A stretch of 64,000 nt of DNA from Thermus sediminis (GTDB taxonomy: Bacteria > Deinococcota > Deinococci > Deinococcales > Thermaceae), in NCBI RefSeq assembly GCF_003426945.1, contig NZ_QURO01000004.1:1785501-1849500 (forward strand), read 5' to 3'. The notes under the pieces are model-generated. The model was not told the origin of the DNA, ran no database searches, and saw only the letters and a program-made list of their open reading frames with translations. Of the stretch, positions 16,026 through 26,281 are shown piece after piece (the stretch's first letter is position 1; each line of letters starts with the position of its first letter). Position numbers and translations under genes: made by a program.

Positions 16026-17756
16026 ATGCCGGTCAGCCGCTACTACAATGTGAAGCGGGACGAGAAGGGGGAGAGGTACCTGGAGCCCTACGTGAGGGGC
16101 TTCCTCCTCCTGAGGCTCCCCCTCCTCAACAAGGGCACGGCCTTCACCGAGGAGGAGCGAAGGGCCTTGGGCCTCGAGGGTCTCCTTCCCCCTTACGTCA
16201 ACACCCTCGGGGAGCAGAAGGAGCGGGTATACCGCCGCTACCGCCTCCAGACCTCCCCCCTGGAGAAGCACATCTACCTGCGCCACCTCCAAGACCGCAA
16301 CGAGGTCCTCTTCTACGCCCTCTTGGTGGACCACCTCGAGGAGATGCTCCCCATCCTCTACACCCCCACGGTAGGGGAGGCGGTGCGGGAGTTCTCCCAC
16401 ATCTACCGCTACCCCCGGGGCTTCACCGCCAGCACCAGGAACATAGACCAGGTTGAGGAAGCCCTTCAGAACGTCCCCCTGGAGGAGGTGCGCCTCATCG
16501 TGGCCACGGACTCCTCGGCCATTTTGGGCATCGGGGACCAGGGCTACGGGGGCATGGCCATCAGCATCGGCAAGCTCACCCTCTACACCGCTGTGGGCGG
16601 GGTGGGCCCCGACAAGACCCTCCCCGTGGAGCTGGACGTGGGCACGGACCGGGAGGACCTCCTCAAGGACCCCCTCTACCTGGGGGTGCGCCACAAGCGT
16701 CTACGGGGCGAGGCCTACTACCGCTTCCTGGACCGCTTCGTGGAGGCGGTGAAAAGGCGCTACCCCAAGGCCCTCATCCAGTGGGAGGACTTCAGCAAGG
16801 AGGCGGCCTTCACCGTCTTGGAGCGCTACCGCAAGGTGGTGCCCTCCTTCAACGACGACATCCAGGGCACGGGGGCGGTGGCCCTAGCGGGGGTCCTCTC
16901 CGCCTGCCGCCTCAAGGGGGAGCGGCTTAGGGACCAGGTGGTGGTGGTCTACGGGGCCGGGGCCGGGGGGATCGGGGTGGCCTGGGCCCTCATAGAGGGG
17001 ATGAAGAGGGAAGGCCTTTCCGAGGAGGAGGCCAGGGCCAGGGTCCTGGTCCTGGACTCCAGGGGCCTCCTCCTCGAGGGGCGGACCATGGAGGCCTACA
17101 AAAGGCCCTACGCCCAAAGGGCGGAGAGGGTTATGGGCTGGCGCTTCGCCGGGGACTCCCCCAATCTTTTGGAAACCATAGAAAATGCCCGGGCCACGGT
17201 CCTCCTGGGCCTTTCCGGCCAGGGGGGAAGCTTCACCGAGCCCGTGGTCCGGGCCATGCTGCAATATAGCGAGCGCCCCATTGTCTTCCCCCTCTCCAAC
17301 CCCACCTCCGCCACGGAGGCCCTCCCCGACGACCTCATCTACTGGACCGAGGGGAGGGCCCTGGTGGCCGCGGGGAGCCCCTTCCCCCCCGTGGGCTTCA
17401 AGGGGCGGACCCTTCCCGTGGGCCAGGGGAACAACGCCTTCATCTTCCCCGGCCTGGGCCTGGGGGCCGTCCTCGCCCGGGCCCGGGAGGTGACGGACGG
17501 GATGGTCCTCGAGGCCGCCTACGCCCTCCACGACTTCACCCAGGCCCACTTCCCCGGCCTCCTCTACCCCCCGGTGGCGAGGCTTCGGGAGGTTTCCCCC
17601 TACGTGGCCGCCCGGGTCATGGCCAAGGCCCTGGAGGAGGGGGTGGCGGAGGAGGAGAGGATCCAGGGCCTCTCCTTCAAGGGCCTCATGGAGTTCGTGC
17701 GGGGCCGCTTCTGGGAGCCCCAGTACCTCCCCTACCGCCCGGCCCCGGTAATCTAG
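16026..17756 (+). CDS. NAD-type malic enzyme (malate dehydrogenase, oxaloacetate-decarboxylating)
   Basis: 576 residues, the long malic enzyme form (SfcA/MaeA and eukaryotic type). It converts malate to pyruvate and CO2 with reduction of NAD(P). Visible: YTPTVGEAV and the catalytic Tyr region near residue 110, [18 protein letters not shown], the metal and substrate segment [26 protein letters not shown], then the dinucleotide-binding motif [17 protein letters not shown] versus NADP preference cannot be decided. The next gene starts 4 bases later but belongs to DNA repair, so any link is only through the shared strand. Confidence 0.96.
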   Translation: MPVSRYYNVKRDEKGERYLEPYVRGFLLLRLPLLNKGTAFTEEERRALGLEGLLPPYVNTLGEQKERVYRRYRLQTSPLEKHIYLRHLQDRNEVLFYALLVDHLEEMLPILYTPTVGEAVREFSHIYRYPRGFTASTRNIDQVEEALQNVPLEEVRLIVATDSSAILGIGDQGYGGMAISIGKLTLYTAVGGVGPDKTLPVELDVGTDREDLLKDPLYLGVRHKRLRGEAYYRFLDRFVEAVKRRYPKALIQWEDFSKEAAFTVLERYRKVVPSFNDDIQGTGAVALAGVLSACRLKGERLRDQVVVVYGAGAGGIGVAWALIEGMKREGLSEEEARARVLVLDSRGLLLEGRTMEAYKRPYAQRAERVMGWRFAGDSPNLLETIENARATVLLGLSGQGGSFTEPVVRAMLQYSERPIVFPLSNPTSATEALPDDLIYWTEGRALVAAGSPFPPVGFKGRTLPVGQGNNAFIFPGLGLGAVLARAREVTDGMVLEAAYALHDFTQAHFPGLLYPPVARLREVSPYVAARVMAKALEEGVAEEERIQGLSFKGLMEFVRGRFWEPQYLPYRPAPVI

Positions 17757-17760
17757 GGGC

Positions 17761-18645
17761 GTGTGGCGGCTCCTCTCCTTAAGCCCCGGGACCCTGGCCC
17801 AGGGGGAAGCCCTGCAGGAGGCCCCCGAGCCCCAGGCCTTCCATCCCCTGGAGTCCCCCTGGGAGCCCAGGCGGGCCGGGCCCAGCCCCTGGCCCGAGCC
17901 CCTTTACTTCGTGGACGGCAAGGAGCGGGAGGAGGCCCTCCTTCAGGGGGAGGGGCTCGCCCTCCTGGGGTGCGTGGCCGCCGGGGCCCTGGTCCACCAG
18001 GGGGGCAGGATGACCCTCCTCCCCCCGCTGGTCCGCCGGGTGGGGGTGGGGCTCGCCGAGCCCCTTAGGGTGGGGGAGCTCCTCTACGAGCCCGTGGCGG
18101 CGGAGGGGACGGACTACGCCTCCTTGCGGGCGGGCCTGCAGAGGGTCCGGGAAGAGCTGGAAAGGGAGGTGGCCCGGGGGCTTTCCGGGGGGCTTTTGCT
18201 GGTGGACGGGCCCGTGCGCTTCGCGAGGCCCGGGGGGCTTCCCCTTTTGGGCTACGTCAAAACCCACTGGGCCCGCTACCTGCCCGAGGGCGAGGAGGCC
18301 CTTCTCCAGGCCCTGAGCCCGGGGGAAAGGACCCCCGCCTTCCGGGTCCGGCGGGGGGGGCGGGAGCTTGCCAGCTGGTACCTCCGCCTCCCCCTCCTCC
18401 CAGAGGGCCTCCGCCCGCCCCAGGCGGGGCTTCTCCGGGTAGAGACCCCCCTTGAAGCCCCCTTTTCCGAACTGGCGGACCTCTCCTTGGGCCTCTTTCC
18501 CGACCTGGCCTCCCACCCGGTCAAGGACCCCCGGGCCCCCCAGAACCTGGCCCCCATCGGGGCCCTGGAGTGGGCCCTGGGCCGGAGAATGGGGAGCCAG
18601 GAGGTGGTGGAGCGCCTCTTGCGGCGGCACCTAGGAGGTGGATAG
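17761..18645 (+). CDS. nurA: NurA-like nuclease domain protein
   Basis: 294 residues from GTG 17761. Weak but consistent NurA features: an early strand LYFVDGKEREEALL corresponding to the metal-binding DG motif, a middle strand LLLVDGPV with a second Asp, LPLLGYVKTH as in the G-x-V-K motif, and a C-terminal SHPVKDPRAPQNLAPIGALE that matches the NurA ending where a His/Asp contributes to catalysis. NurA is a 5'-3' nuclease that works with the HerA translocase in end resection, and HerA follows with a 1-base overlap, which gives most of the confidence. Confidence 0.75.
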   Translation: MWRLLSLSPGTLAQGEALQEAPEPQAFHPLESPWEPRRAGPSPWPEPLYFVDGKEREEALLQGEGLALLGCVAAGALVHQGGRMTLLPPLVRRVGVGLAEPLRVGELLYEPVAAEGTDYASLRAGLQRVREELEREVARGLSGGLLLVDGPVRFARPGGLPLLGYVKTHWARYLPEGEEALLQALSPGERTPAFRVRRGGRELASWYLRLPLLPEGLRPPQAGLLRVETPLEAPFSELADLSLGLFPDLASHPVKDPRAPQNLAPIGALEWALGRRMGSQEVVERLLRRHLGGG

Positions 18646-20369
18646 TGGAGCGGATCGGCGTGGTCCTGGGCAGAAGGGAGGCCACCCCCCTGGAGTTCTG
18701 GGTGGGGGTGGAGGGGGAGGGGCTCCTAAGGCTAGACGACCTGGTGGTGGTGGAGGGGTTTCACCCCAAGGTGGGCCGGGTCCGCTACTTCGGCATGGTG
18801 GACCACGTGGCCAAGGTCCACGAGGGGGAGGCCTACGATACGGACACCTTCTTGGCTGTGGCGGGGCGGATCCCTGTGAGCCTGGCCTACGTGGCCCATG
18901 TGAGCGTGACCCGGATCCTCCCCGAGGAGTTCTTCCCCCCGGACCCGGGCTCCCCCGTCTACCTGGCCCAGGGGCTGGACCTGGAGCTCGCCCTCTACTA
19001 CGACGCCATGAAAAACCAAAAGGGGAGCACCAGGCTCCCCGCCGGGCTTTTGCCGAACGGGGAGGTGGCCTACCTGAACCTGGAGTTCCTGAACGGGGTC
19101 AAGGGGGGGCACGTGAACATCAGTGGCATCAGCGGGGTGGCGGCCAAGACCAGCTACGCCACCTTTCTCCTGAAAAGCCTCCTGGAGAGCGGGGTCCTCG
19201 AGGACGCCCACCAGGCCAAGGTCCTCCTCTTCAACGTCAAGGGGGAGGACCTCTTCTTCCTGGATAAGCCCAACGCCCGCCTCACCGAGGAGGCCAAGGA
19301 GGCCTACGCCCGCCTGGGCCTTCCCGCCACGCCCTTCGGGAGCGTGGCCTTCCTGGCCCCGCCCAAGAAGGAGGGGTACGTCCCCGACCTGGATACCCGC
19401 CTCGAGGGGGTGCGGGCCTACCACTGGGACCTGGTCCAGTTCTGCCAGAGGGGGCTCCTCCCCTTCCTCTTCGCCGACCGCTCGGCCATGTCCAACCTGG
19501 GCTTCCTGGTGGCCCACGTGACGGAGCGGCTGAGGAGGCTAGCCGAGGGGCAGAAGGGGCCAGGCCTCCTGGTGGGGGACTGGCCCGGGGAGGAGCTCCC
19601 CGAGGAGGTCAACTTTGACGCCTTGGGCAAGGTGCGCCTGAAGAGCTTCGCCCACCTGGTGCGCTACGTGGAGTACAAGCTCCTGGGCCCGGAGACGGGG
19701 GAAGGGGAGGGGGATAAGGGGTGGGTGGCCCGGCAGGCCCGGGGCACCCTCGAGGCCTTTGTCCGCCGCCTTTGGGCCAGCGTGGAGGGCGTGGGCCACC
19801 TCGTCCGGGGGGACCGGCCCGGCAACCCCCCAGACCCCCTCAAGGGGGAGCAGGTTCACGTGGTGGACCTGGCCAAGCTCTCCCCCCAGGCCCAGATGTT
19901 CGTGGTGGGGAGCCTCCTCAAGGACCTCTTTGAGCGCAAGGAAAGGGGGCAGTACCGGGGCCGGGTCTTCATCGTCCTGGACGAGCTCAACAAGTACGCT
20001 CCCCGGGAGGAGGAGGGCCCCATCAAGGACATCCTCCTGGACATCGCCGAGAGGGGCCGCTCCTTGGGGGTCATCCTCATCGGGGCCCAGCAGACGGCAA
20101 GCGAGGTGGAGCGCAGGGTGGTGGGGAACGCCGCCATCCGCGTGGTGGGCCGCCTGGACGCCGCCGAGGCCGAGAGGCCTGAGTACCGCTACCTCCCCGC
20201 CTCCTTCCGTCAAAGGGCCCTCATCCTCCCCCAGGGGGCGGTGATCCTCCACCAGCCCGAGATCCCCGTTCCCCTCCTCCTCCGCTTCCCCTTCCCCGCC
20301 TGGGCCACCAAGCGGGAGGAGGTCCTGGAGGACAACTCCGCCGAGGCCTTGAGGCGGGAGCTCTTCTAG
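18645..20369 (+). CDS. herA: HerA-like DNA translocase ATPase
   Basis: 574 residues from GTG 18645, which overlaps the nurA stop by 1 base and has AGGAGGTG in front. The N-terminal beta-barrel (HAS-barrel, about residues 1-90) precedes the P-loop region GISGVAAKTSYATFLL, where Ala replaces the Gly before Lys of classical Walker A. Walker B is RVFIVLDELNKYAP, followed by DIAERGRSLGVILIGAQQTASEV with the conserved Arg and Gln, and VGNAAIRVVGRLD. HerA hexamers pump DNA to NurA. Both genes overlap, and herA converges with vapC (4-base overlap). Confidence 0.85.
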   Translation: MERIGVVLGRREATPLEFWVGVEGEGLLRLDDLVVVEGFHPKVGRVRYFGMVDHVAKVHEGEAYDTDTFLAVAGRIPVSLAYVAHVSVTRILPEEFFPPDPGSPVYLAQGLDLELALYYDAMKNQKGSTRLPAGLLPNGEVAYLNLEFLNGVKGGHVNISGISGVAAKTSYATFLLKSLLESGVLEDAHQAKVLLFNVKGEDLFFLDKPNARLTEEAKEAYARLGLPATPFGSVAFLAPPKKEGYVPDLDTRLEGVRAYHWDLVQFCQRGLLPFLFADRSAMSNLGFLVAHVTERLRRLAEGQKGPGLLVGDWPGEELPEEVNFDALGKVRLKSFAHLVRYVEYKLLGPETGEGEGDKGWVARQARGTLEAFVRRLWASVEGVGHLVRGDRPGNPPDPLKGEQVHVVDLAKLSPQAQMFVVGSLLKDLFERKERGQYRGRVFIVLDELNKYAPREEEGPIKDILLDIAERGRSLGVILIGAQQTASEVERRVVGNAAIRVVGRLDAAEAERPEYRYLPASFRQRALILPQGAVILHQPEIPVPLLLRFPFPAWATKREEVLEDNSAEALRRELF

Positions 20370-20764
20370 GGAATCCGCACCTCCAGGTCCTCCTGGGGAA
20401 AGCGGGCATCAAAGGCGTAGACCACTCCTCCAGGCCCCGCTTGGGCCCAAAGCAGGGCGTCGGCGAAGGACACCCGGGCGGAGGGACAGCAGAGGAGGAG
20501 GGCCTCGAGGGCCCACTCCTCGTCCACATCCCTAGGGGTGAGGTTTTTCCTGAGGAGAAGGCCCATGAGGGCGTCCACCACGCGCTCGCGGGGGATGCGG
20601 TAAACGGAGGTCAGGACGTAGGCCGTCTCCACCAGGACCAAGGCGGTGAGGCCCACCTCTTCCCCCTCAAGGGGGCGGGCTGCCCGCTCCGCCTTTTCCG
20701 GATCGTCTCCGGTGAGGTAGCGCACGAGGACGCTGGTGTCCACCAGGGGAATGGGCCTTTTCAC
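20366..20764 (-). CDS. vapC: PIN-domain toxin, VapC-like
   Basis: 132 residues from GTG 20764. PIN-domain acidic residues are in place: Asp9 (PLVDTSVL), Glu46 (LVLVETAYVL), Asp102 (SFADALLWA) and Asp119 (AFDARF). VapC proteins are Mg-dependent RNases that cut initiator tRNA or 23S rRNA. The gene overlaps the upstream AbrB-type antitoxin gene by 4 bases (GTGA), the usual vapBC arrangement. An upstream in-frame start would extend into the antitoxin gene and is not preferred. The target RNA is unknown. Confidence 0.85.
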   Translation of the reverse strand: MKRPIPLVDTSVLVRYLTGDDPEKAERAARPLEGEEVGLTALVLVETAYVLTSVYRIPRERVVDALMGLLLRKNLTPRDVDEEWALEALLLCCPSARVSFADALLWAQAGPGGVVYAFDARFPQEDLEVRIP

Positions 20765-20973
20765 CCTAGGGATGCCCTCCAGGCGGCTTCCTTGGCCTCC
20801 GGCCACGCCTCGTCCCCCACCCGGACCGCGGTGTAGGGGGCCAGGATGCCCTTGAGGCTTTTGTCCTCAGGAGGGAGAAAGACGAGTTCCACCCGGTTGC
20901 CCACCAAGCGCTGGAGGACCCGCCAGCCGGGCCCTACGCCCAGGCGCTCCCGGATGCGCTTTTGGATGACCAC
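20761..20973 (-). CDS. vapB: AbrB/MazE-type antitoxin, VapB-like
   Basis: 70 residues from GTG 20973. SpoVT-AbrB domain: VVIQKRIRERLGVGPGWRVLQRL, then RVELVFLPPEDKSLKGILAPY. The normal first strand (KVGPKGQ) is encoded in frame just upstream (20974-20994) but no ATG, GTG or TTG exists between it and an in-frame TAG at 21007-21009. So either translation starts at GTG 20973, which has AAAGGG 5 bases in front, and makes a shortened domain, or a non-standard start is used. The C-terminal tail would wrap the VapC toxin. It is divergent from gcvT. Confidence 0.72.
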   Translation of the reverse strand: MVIQKRIRERLGVGPGWRVLQRLVGNRVELVFLPPEDKSLKGILAPYTAVRVGDEAWPEAKEAAWRASLG

Positions 20974-21048
20974 TTGGCCCTTTGGTCCTACCTTGACCCC
21001 TTGAGGCTAACTTCCTAGGTATAACTCCCCGCCCTAGCCCTTTGGGAG

Positions 21049-21054
21049 TAAGCT
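21049..21054 (+). promoter_or_regulatory. -10 box of the gcv operon (TAAGCT)
   Basis: TAAGCT with 8 bases to the gcvT ATG. No glycine riboswitch fits in the short leader. Confidence 0.45.
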
Positions 21055-21062
21055 AACCCCGT

Positions 21063-22111
21063 ATGAAGAAGACCCCGCTCTACCAGGCCCACCTGCGCCA
21101 CGGGGGGCGGATGGTGGCCTTCGCGGGCTACGCCCTCCCCCTCCAGTACACCTCCATCGTAGAAGAGCACCTGGCCGTGCGCAGGGAGGCTGGGCTCTTT
21201 GACGTGAGCCACATGGGGGAGTTCCTCATCCAGGGCCCCGAGGCCCTGGCCTTTCTCCAGTGGGCCACGGCGAACGACGCCGGGAGGCTTAGGGTGGGCC
21301 GGGCCCAGTACTCCATGCTCCCCAACGGGAAGGGGGGTGTGGTGGACGACGTCTACCTCTACCGCCTGGGGGAGGAGGCCTACCTCATGGTGGTGAACGC
21401 CGCCAACATCGCCAAGGACTTCGCCCACCTCAGCGCCTTGGCCCAGGGCTTCCGGGTGGAGCTAAAGGACCTCTCTGAGGAGACCGCCCTCCTGGCCCTC
21501 CAGGGGCCCAAGGCGGCCGGGATCCTCCAGGGCCTGACGGGGGCGGACCTCTCCTCCCGCAAGAAGAACGACGTCTTCCAGGCCGAGGTGGCGGAGAGGC
21601 CTGCCCGCCTGGCCCGCACCGGGTACACCGGGGAGGACGGGTTTGAGATCTTCCTCGCCCCGGAGGACGCCGAGGCGGTCTTTGAGGCCCTCTTGCAGGC
21701 GGGGGCCAGGCCCTCGGGCCTTGGGGCCCGGGACACCCTGAGGCTCGAGGCGGGCTTCCCCCTTTACGGCCACGAGCTCACCGAGGAGACCAACCCCCTC
21801 TGTACCCCCTGGGCCTGGGTGGTGAAAAAGGAGAAGGACTTCTTGGGCAGGGAGGCCATGGTGCAAGGGGTGTGCCAGGAAAAGCTTCTGGGCCTGGTCC
21901 TGGAGACGGGCATCCCCCGGGAGGGGTACCCCGTCCTTTCCGGGGGCGCCCCGTGGGCCGGGTGACGAGCGGGGGCTACTCCCCCCTTTTGGAGAGGGGC
22001 ATCGCCTTAGCCTACGTGGAGAAGGAGGCGGAGGAGCCCTTCTTCGTGGAGGTACGCGGGCGGGCTGTCCCTGCCTCCCCCAGCCCCCTTCCCTTCGTGC
22101 CGCTAAAATAG
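21063..22111 (+). pseudogene. gcvT: Aminomethyltransferase (glycine cleavage T protein), frameshifted
   Basis: GcvT transfers the methylene group from the H-protein-bound intermediate to tetrahydrofolate. The first frame runs 21063-21965 (ending ...VLSGGAPWAG) and the missing C-terminus (RPVGRVTSGGYSPLLERGIA) continues in the next frame to the TAG at 22109-22111. Adding one G to the run of five at 21942-21946 restores a single frame of 349 residues, the normal Thermus length. Motifs upstream are intact (HMGEFLIQGP, YTGEDGFEIF, GLGARDTLRLEAG). With gcvH and gcvPA/PB intact downstream, a sequencing or assembly error is more likely than a dead gene. Confidence 0.85.
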
Positions 22112-22129
22112 CGGGGGTTAGGAGGCGCC

Positions 22130-22513
22130 ATGGACATTCTGAAGGACCGCTTCTACACCAAGACCCATGAGTGGGCCCTGCCCGAAGGGGACACGGTGCT
22201 GGTGGGCATCACGGACTACGCCCAGGACGCCCTGGGGGACATCGTGTACGTGGAGCTCCCCCAGGTGGGACGGGCGGTGGAGGCCGGGGAGGCCCTCGCC
22301 GTGGTAGAGAGCGTGAAGACCGCCTCCGACATCTACGCCCCGGTGGCGGGGGAGGTGGTGGAGGTGAACCTGGCCCTGGAGAAGAACCCCGAGCTCGTCA
22401 ACCAGGACCCCTACGGGGAGGGCTGGATCTTCCGCCTGAGACCCCGGGACATGGCCGATCTGGACGGGCTTTTGGACGCGGAGGGCTACCAGGCGGCGCT
22501 GGAGAGCGCCTAG
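22130..22513 (+). CDS. gcvH: Glycine cleavage system H protein
   Basis: 127 residues. Lipoyl-carrier protein that shuttles the aminomethyl group between P, T and L proteins. Lys63 in [15 protein letters not shown] is the lipoylation site, and YTKTHEWA and [19 protein letters not shown] are typical. AGGAGG lies 6 bases before the ATG. Second gene of gcvT-H-PA-PB. Confidence 0.98.
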   Translation: MDILKDRFYTKTHEWALPEGDTVLVGITDYAQDALGDIVYVELPQVGRAVEAGEALAVVESVKTASDIYAPVAGEVVEVNLALEKNPELVNQDPYGEGWIFRLRPRDMADLDGLLDAEGYQAALESA

Positions 22514-22612
22514 GAGCGCGGGGTTGGCGGGCCTTCCCTGCGCCCGGGGCAGTAGGCCCTCTCTGTGGTCCCGGGCCTAGTGGCCTGGGGATTTTGCCGG
22601 AGGATGATCCTT

Positions 22613-23926
22613 ATGGACTACACGCCCCACACCGAAGAGGAGATCCGGGCCATGCTGGCGAAGGTGGGGGCGGAGGGCCTCGAGGACCTCTACGCCCACC
22701 TCCCCAAGGAGGTCCTAAACCCCCCCATCGCCCTCCCCGAGCCCATGCCGGAGTGGAGGGTGTTGGAGGAACTGGCCCGCCTGGCCGAGGCCAACCTCCC
22801 CGCCAGGAAGGCCTTTCTGGGAGGGGGGGTCCGGGCCCACCACGTGCCCCCCGTGGTCCAGGCCCTGGGAAGCCGGGGGGAGTTCCTCACCGCCTACACC
22901 CCCTACCAGCCCGAGGTGAGCCAGGGAGTCCTGCAGGCCATCTTTGAGTACCAGACCATGATCGCCGAGCTCACCGGGCTGGAGGTGGCCAACGCCTCCA
23001 TGTACGACGGCGCCACGGCCCTGGCGGAAGGGGTCCTCCTGGCCCTAAGGGAGACGGGGCGGATGGGCGTCCTGGTCTCCCAGGGGGTCCACCCGGAGTA
23101 CCGGGAGGTCCTCAGGACCTACCTGGAGGCGGTGGGGGCGGAGCTCACCACCCTTCCCCTGGAGGGGGGGAGGACCCCTACCCCGGAGGTGCCCGAGGGG
23201 GTGGGGGCGGTGGTGGCCCAGAACCCCAACTTCCTGGGGGCCCTGGAGGACCTCTCCCCCCTGGCGGAGGCCGCCCACCGGGCGGGGGCCCTCTTCGTGG
23301 CCGTGGCCGACCCCCTCTCCCTCGCCCTCCTCAAGCCCCCCGGGGCCTTGGGGGCGGACATCGCCGTGGGGGACGGCCAGGTCCTGGGCCTGCCCCTGGG
23401 CTATGGCGGGCCCCACTTCGGCTTCCTGGCCACCAAGAAGGCCTTCGTGCGCCAACTTCCCGGGAGGCTGGTCTCGGAGACCGTGGACGTGGAGGGGAGG
23501 CGGGGCTTCCTCCTCACCCTCCAGGCCCGGGAGCAGTACATCAGGCGGGCCAAGGCCAAGAGCAACATCACCACCAACGCCCAGCTCACCGCCCTCATGG
23601 GGGCCATGTACCTGGCGGCCCTGGGGCCTATGGGCCTAAAGGAGGTGGCCCTGAAGGGGGTGGCCATGGCCCACCGCCTCCGGGAACTCCTCCTCGCCCT
23701 CCCCGGGGTGGAGGCCTTCACCCCCGAGCCCTTCTTCCAGGAGTTCGCCCTAAGGCTCCCCAAGGACCCCCTGGAGGTGCGCCGCGCCCTGGCGGAGCGG
23801 GGCCTCCATGGGGCCTTGCCCGTGCCCCGGGAGTACGGGAGGCACCTGGCCCTTTTCGCCGCCACCGAGCTCCACGAGGAGGAGGACCTCCTGGCCTTGC
23901 GGGAGGCCCTAGAGGAGGTGCTATGA
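22613..23926 (+). CDS. gcvPA: Glycine dehydrogenase (decarboxylating) subunit 1
   Basis: 437 residues from ATG 22613 ([15 protein letters not shown]), the start that fits Thermus GcvPA; earlier in-frame starts at 22604 and 22565 lack family similarity. This is the N-terminal half of the split P protein, without the PLP lysine, pairing with GcvPB in a heterotetramer. Typical stretches are [35 protein letters not shown] and [18 protein letters not shown] precedes the start by about 12 bases. The stop overlaps the gcvPB start (ATGA). Confidence 0.97.
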   Translation: MDYTPHTEEEIRAMLAKVGAEGLEDLYAHLPKEVLNPPIALPEPMPEWRVLEELARLAEANLPARKAFLGGGVRAHHVPPVVQALGSRGEFLTAYTPYQPEVSQGVLQAIFEYQTMIAELTGLEVANASMYDGATALAEGVLLALRETGRMGVLVSQGVHPEYREVLRTYLEAVGAELTTLPLEGGRTPTPEVPEGVGAVVAQNPNFLGALEDLSPLAEAAHRAGALFVAVADPLSLALLKPPGALGADIAVGDGQVLGLPLGYGGPHFGFLATKKAFVRQLPGRLVSETVDVEGRRGFLLTLQAREQYIRRAKAKSNITTNAQLTALMGAMYLAALGPMGLKEVALKGVAMAHRLRELLLALPGVEAFTPEPFFQEFALRLPKDPLEVRRALAERGLHGALPVPREYGRHLALFAATELHEEEDLLALREALEEVL

Positions 23927-25347
23927 ACTACCCCCTGATCTACGAGCGGAGCCGCAAGGGAAGGCGTGGCCTCAGGCTGGTGAAGGCGGTGCCCAAGGCG
24001 GAGGACTACATCCCCAAGGCCTTCCTGCGGGAAGACCCTCCCCGCCTTCCCGAGGTGGACGAGCTCACCCTGGTGCGCCACTACACCGGGCTTTCCCGCC
24101 GCCAGGTGGGGGTGGACACCACCTTCTACCCCTTGGGAAGCTGCACCATGAAGTACAACCCCAAGCTCCACGAGGAGGCAGCCCGCCTCTTCGCCCACCT
24201 CCACCCCTACCAGGACCCGGGGACGGCCCAGGGGGCCCTGAGGCTCATGTGGGAGCTCGGGGAGTACCTGAAGGCCCTCACGGGCATGGAGGCCATCACC
24301 CTAGAGCCCGCCGCCGGGGCCCACGGGGAGCTCACGGGGATCCTCATCATCCGGGCCTACCACGAGGACCGGGGGGAGGGGAGGACGAGGCGGGTGGTCC
24401 TGGTGCCCGACTCCGCCCACGGCTCCAACCCCGCCACCGCCAGCATGGCGGGCTACCAGGTGAGGGAGGTCCCCTCCGGGCCCGATGGGGAGGTGGACCT
24501 CGAGGCCCTGAAGCGGGAGCTCTCCCCCCACGTGGCCGCCATCATGCTCACCAACCCCAACACCCTGGGCCTCTTTGAGAGGCGCATCCTGGAGATCTCC
24601 CGCCTGGCCAAGGAGGCTGGAGCCCAGCTCTACTACGACGGGGCCAACCTGAACGCCATCCTGGGCTGGGCCAGGCCCGGGGACATGGGCTTTGACGTGG
24701 TCCACCTGAACCTGCACAAGACCTTCACCGTGCCCCACGGGGGCGGGGGGCCGGGTTCGGGCCCCGTGGGGGTGAAGGCCCACCTGGCCCCCTACCTGCC
24801 CGTGCCCACGGTGGAGCGGGGGGAGGAGGGCTTCTACCTGGACTTCGGGCGGCCCAAGAGCATCGGGAGGGTCAGGAGCTTCCACGGGAACTTCCTGGCC
24901 CTGGTGCGGGCCTGGGCCTACATCCGCACCCTGGGGCTAGAGGGCCTTAGGAAGGCCGCCGCCCTCTCGGTGCTCAACGCCCGCTACCTGAAGGAGCTTT
25001 TGAAGGAGCGGGGCTACCGCATCCCCTACGAGGGGCCCTGCATGCACGAGTTCGTGGCCCAGCCGCCCCAGGGCTTCCGCGCCCTGGACCTGGCCAAGGG
25101 GCTTCTGGAGCTGGGCTTCCACCCCCCCACGGTCTACTTTCCCCTCATCGTCAGGGAGGCCCTCATGGTGGAGCCCACGGAGACGGAGGGCAAGGAGACC
25201 CTCGAGGCCTTCGCCGAGGCCATGGGGGAACTCCTCAAGAGGCCCAGGGAGTGGCTGGAAGGGGCTCCCTACACCACCCCGGTCCGCCGCCTGGACGAGC
25301 TTAGGGCCAACAAGACCCCCAAGCTCACCTACTTTGACGAGGGGTAG
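23923..25347 (+). CDS. gcvPB: Glycine dehydrogenase (decarboxylating) subunit 2
   Basis: 474 residues, the PLP-binding half of the P protein, which decarboxylates glycine and loads the H protein. The PLP lysine lies in [18 protein letters not shown], followed by the Gly-rich loop GPGSGPVGV. Upstream, [13 protein letters not shown] and [14 protein letters not shown] are conserved active-site segments. Coupled to gcvPA by a 4-base overlap. Last gene of the operon; the L protein is not encoded here. Confidence 0.98.
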   Translation: MNYPLIYERSRKGRRGLRLVKAVPKAEDYIPKAFLREDPPRLPEVDELTLVRHYTGLSRRQVGVDTTFYPLGSCTMKYNPKLHEEAARLFAHLHPYQDPGTAQGALRLMWELGEYLKALTGMEAITLEPAAGAHGELTGILIIRAYHEDRGEGRTRRVVLVPDSAHGSNPATASMAGYQVREVPSGPDGEVDLEALKRELSPHVAAIMLTNPNTLGLFERRILEISRLAKEAGAQLYYDGANLNAILGWARPGDMGFDVVHLNLHKTFTVPHGGGGPGSGPVGVKAHLAPYLPVPTVERGEEGFYLDFGRPKSIGRVRSFHGNFLALVRAWAYIRTLGLEGLRKAAALSVLNARYLKELLKERGYRIPYEGPCMHEFVAQPPQGFRALDLAKGLLELGFHPPTVYFPLIVREALMVEPTETEGKETLEAFAEAMGELLKRPREWLEGAPYTTPVRRLDELRANKTPKLTYFDEG

Positions 25348-25396
25348 CCCCTACCGGCCATCCCCTGGGAGCCGAGGAGGCCGTCCGTCGGGCTTT

Positions 25397-26281
25397 TCAT
25401 AGCCCAAAATACCCCCTGGCCTCGGCCACGTCCTTCGCGATCTGGGCCTTCAGGTCCTCTAGGGAGGGGAAGCGCCTCTCCTCCCGAAGCCTTTTCAGGA
25501 AGCGCACCCGCACCTCCTCCCCGTAGAGGTCCCCCAGGAAGCCCAGGAGGTGGACCTCAAGCCGCCGCTCCTCCCCTCCCAAGGTGGGCCTCGTGCCCAC
25601 GTTGGCCACGCCCTTGTACCGCCCAAAGGCCCCTTCCGCCTCCACCGCGAAGACCCCTGGGGGGAGGACCTTCAAGGGGTGGACCGCCAGGTTGGCGGTG
25701 GGGAAGCCCAGCCTCCGCCCCATCCCGTCCCCCTCCACCACCACCCCGTAGGCGCCGTAGGGACGGCCCAGGAGGTGGCGGGCCTCCTCTACCTGGCCCC
25801 CCTTGAGGAGGTCCCGGATGCGGCTAGACTTCACCACCTCCCCCCCAAGTTCCAGGAGGGGGACCGCCTTCACCGGGGCCACCTTTTCCAGGGCCTCTGG
25901 GGTTCCCGCCCGGCCCTGGCCGAAGCGGAAGTCCTCCCCCACGTAGATGGCCTCGGCCCCAAGGGCCTTTAGGTCCTCCAAGAAGGCCTCGGCGCTTCTC
26001 CTGGCGAAGGCCTCGTTGAAGGGGACGGCGAGGATCAGCTCCACCCCCAGGGCCTTCAGGGCCTCCACCTTCTCCTCGAGGTCCATGAGAAAACCCTCCC
26101 CCCGGGTGAAGACCTTGGTGGGGGGGTCAAAGGTGTAGACCAAGAGGGGCAGGTGGCGGGCCTTGGCCTCGGCGAGGGCTTGGCGCAGGAGGTGCTGGTG
26201 GCCCAGGTGCACCCCGTCAAAGGAGCCCACGGCCACCACCTTGGGCCCCCTGGGGACGTCAGCGACCTCGGAGAAAAGCAT
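25397..26281 (-). CDS. ribF: Bifunctional riboflavin kinase / FMN adenylyltransferase
   Basis: 294 residues. The N-terminal FAD synthetase domain has the nucleotidyltransferase motif GSFDGVHLGHQHLL at about residue 18 and VGEDFRFGQGRAG near residue 120. The C-terminal riboflavin kinase domain shows GRRLGFPTANLAV and GVANVGTRPTLGG. It turns riboflavin into FMN and FAD. The start overlaps the upstream Nudix gene by 23 bases, so the two are one transcription unit. Confidence 0.97.
   Translation of the reverse strand: MLFSEVADVPRGPKVVAVGSFDGVHLGHQHLLRQALAEAKARHLPLLVYTFDPPTKVFTRGEGFLMDLEEKVEALKALGVELILAVPFNEAFARRSAEAFLEDLKALGAEAIYVGEDFRFGQGRAGTPEALEKVAPVKAVPLLELGGEVVKSSRIRDLLKGGQVEEARHLLGRPYGAYGVVVEGDGMGRRLGFPTANLAVHPLKVLPPGVFAVEAEGAFGRYKGVANVGTRPTLGGEERRLEVHLLGFLGDLYGEEVRVRFLKRLREERRFPSLEDLKAQIAKDVAEARGYFGL

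Noticed and set aside
18732-20252. Long antisense frames over herA
   Set aside because: Composition is that of a mirrored coding strand; HerA motifs are on the plus strand.
21010-21062. Glycine riboswitch before gcvT
   Set aside because: The gap is only about 50 bases and has neither aptamer core.
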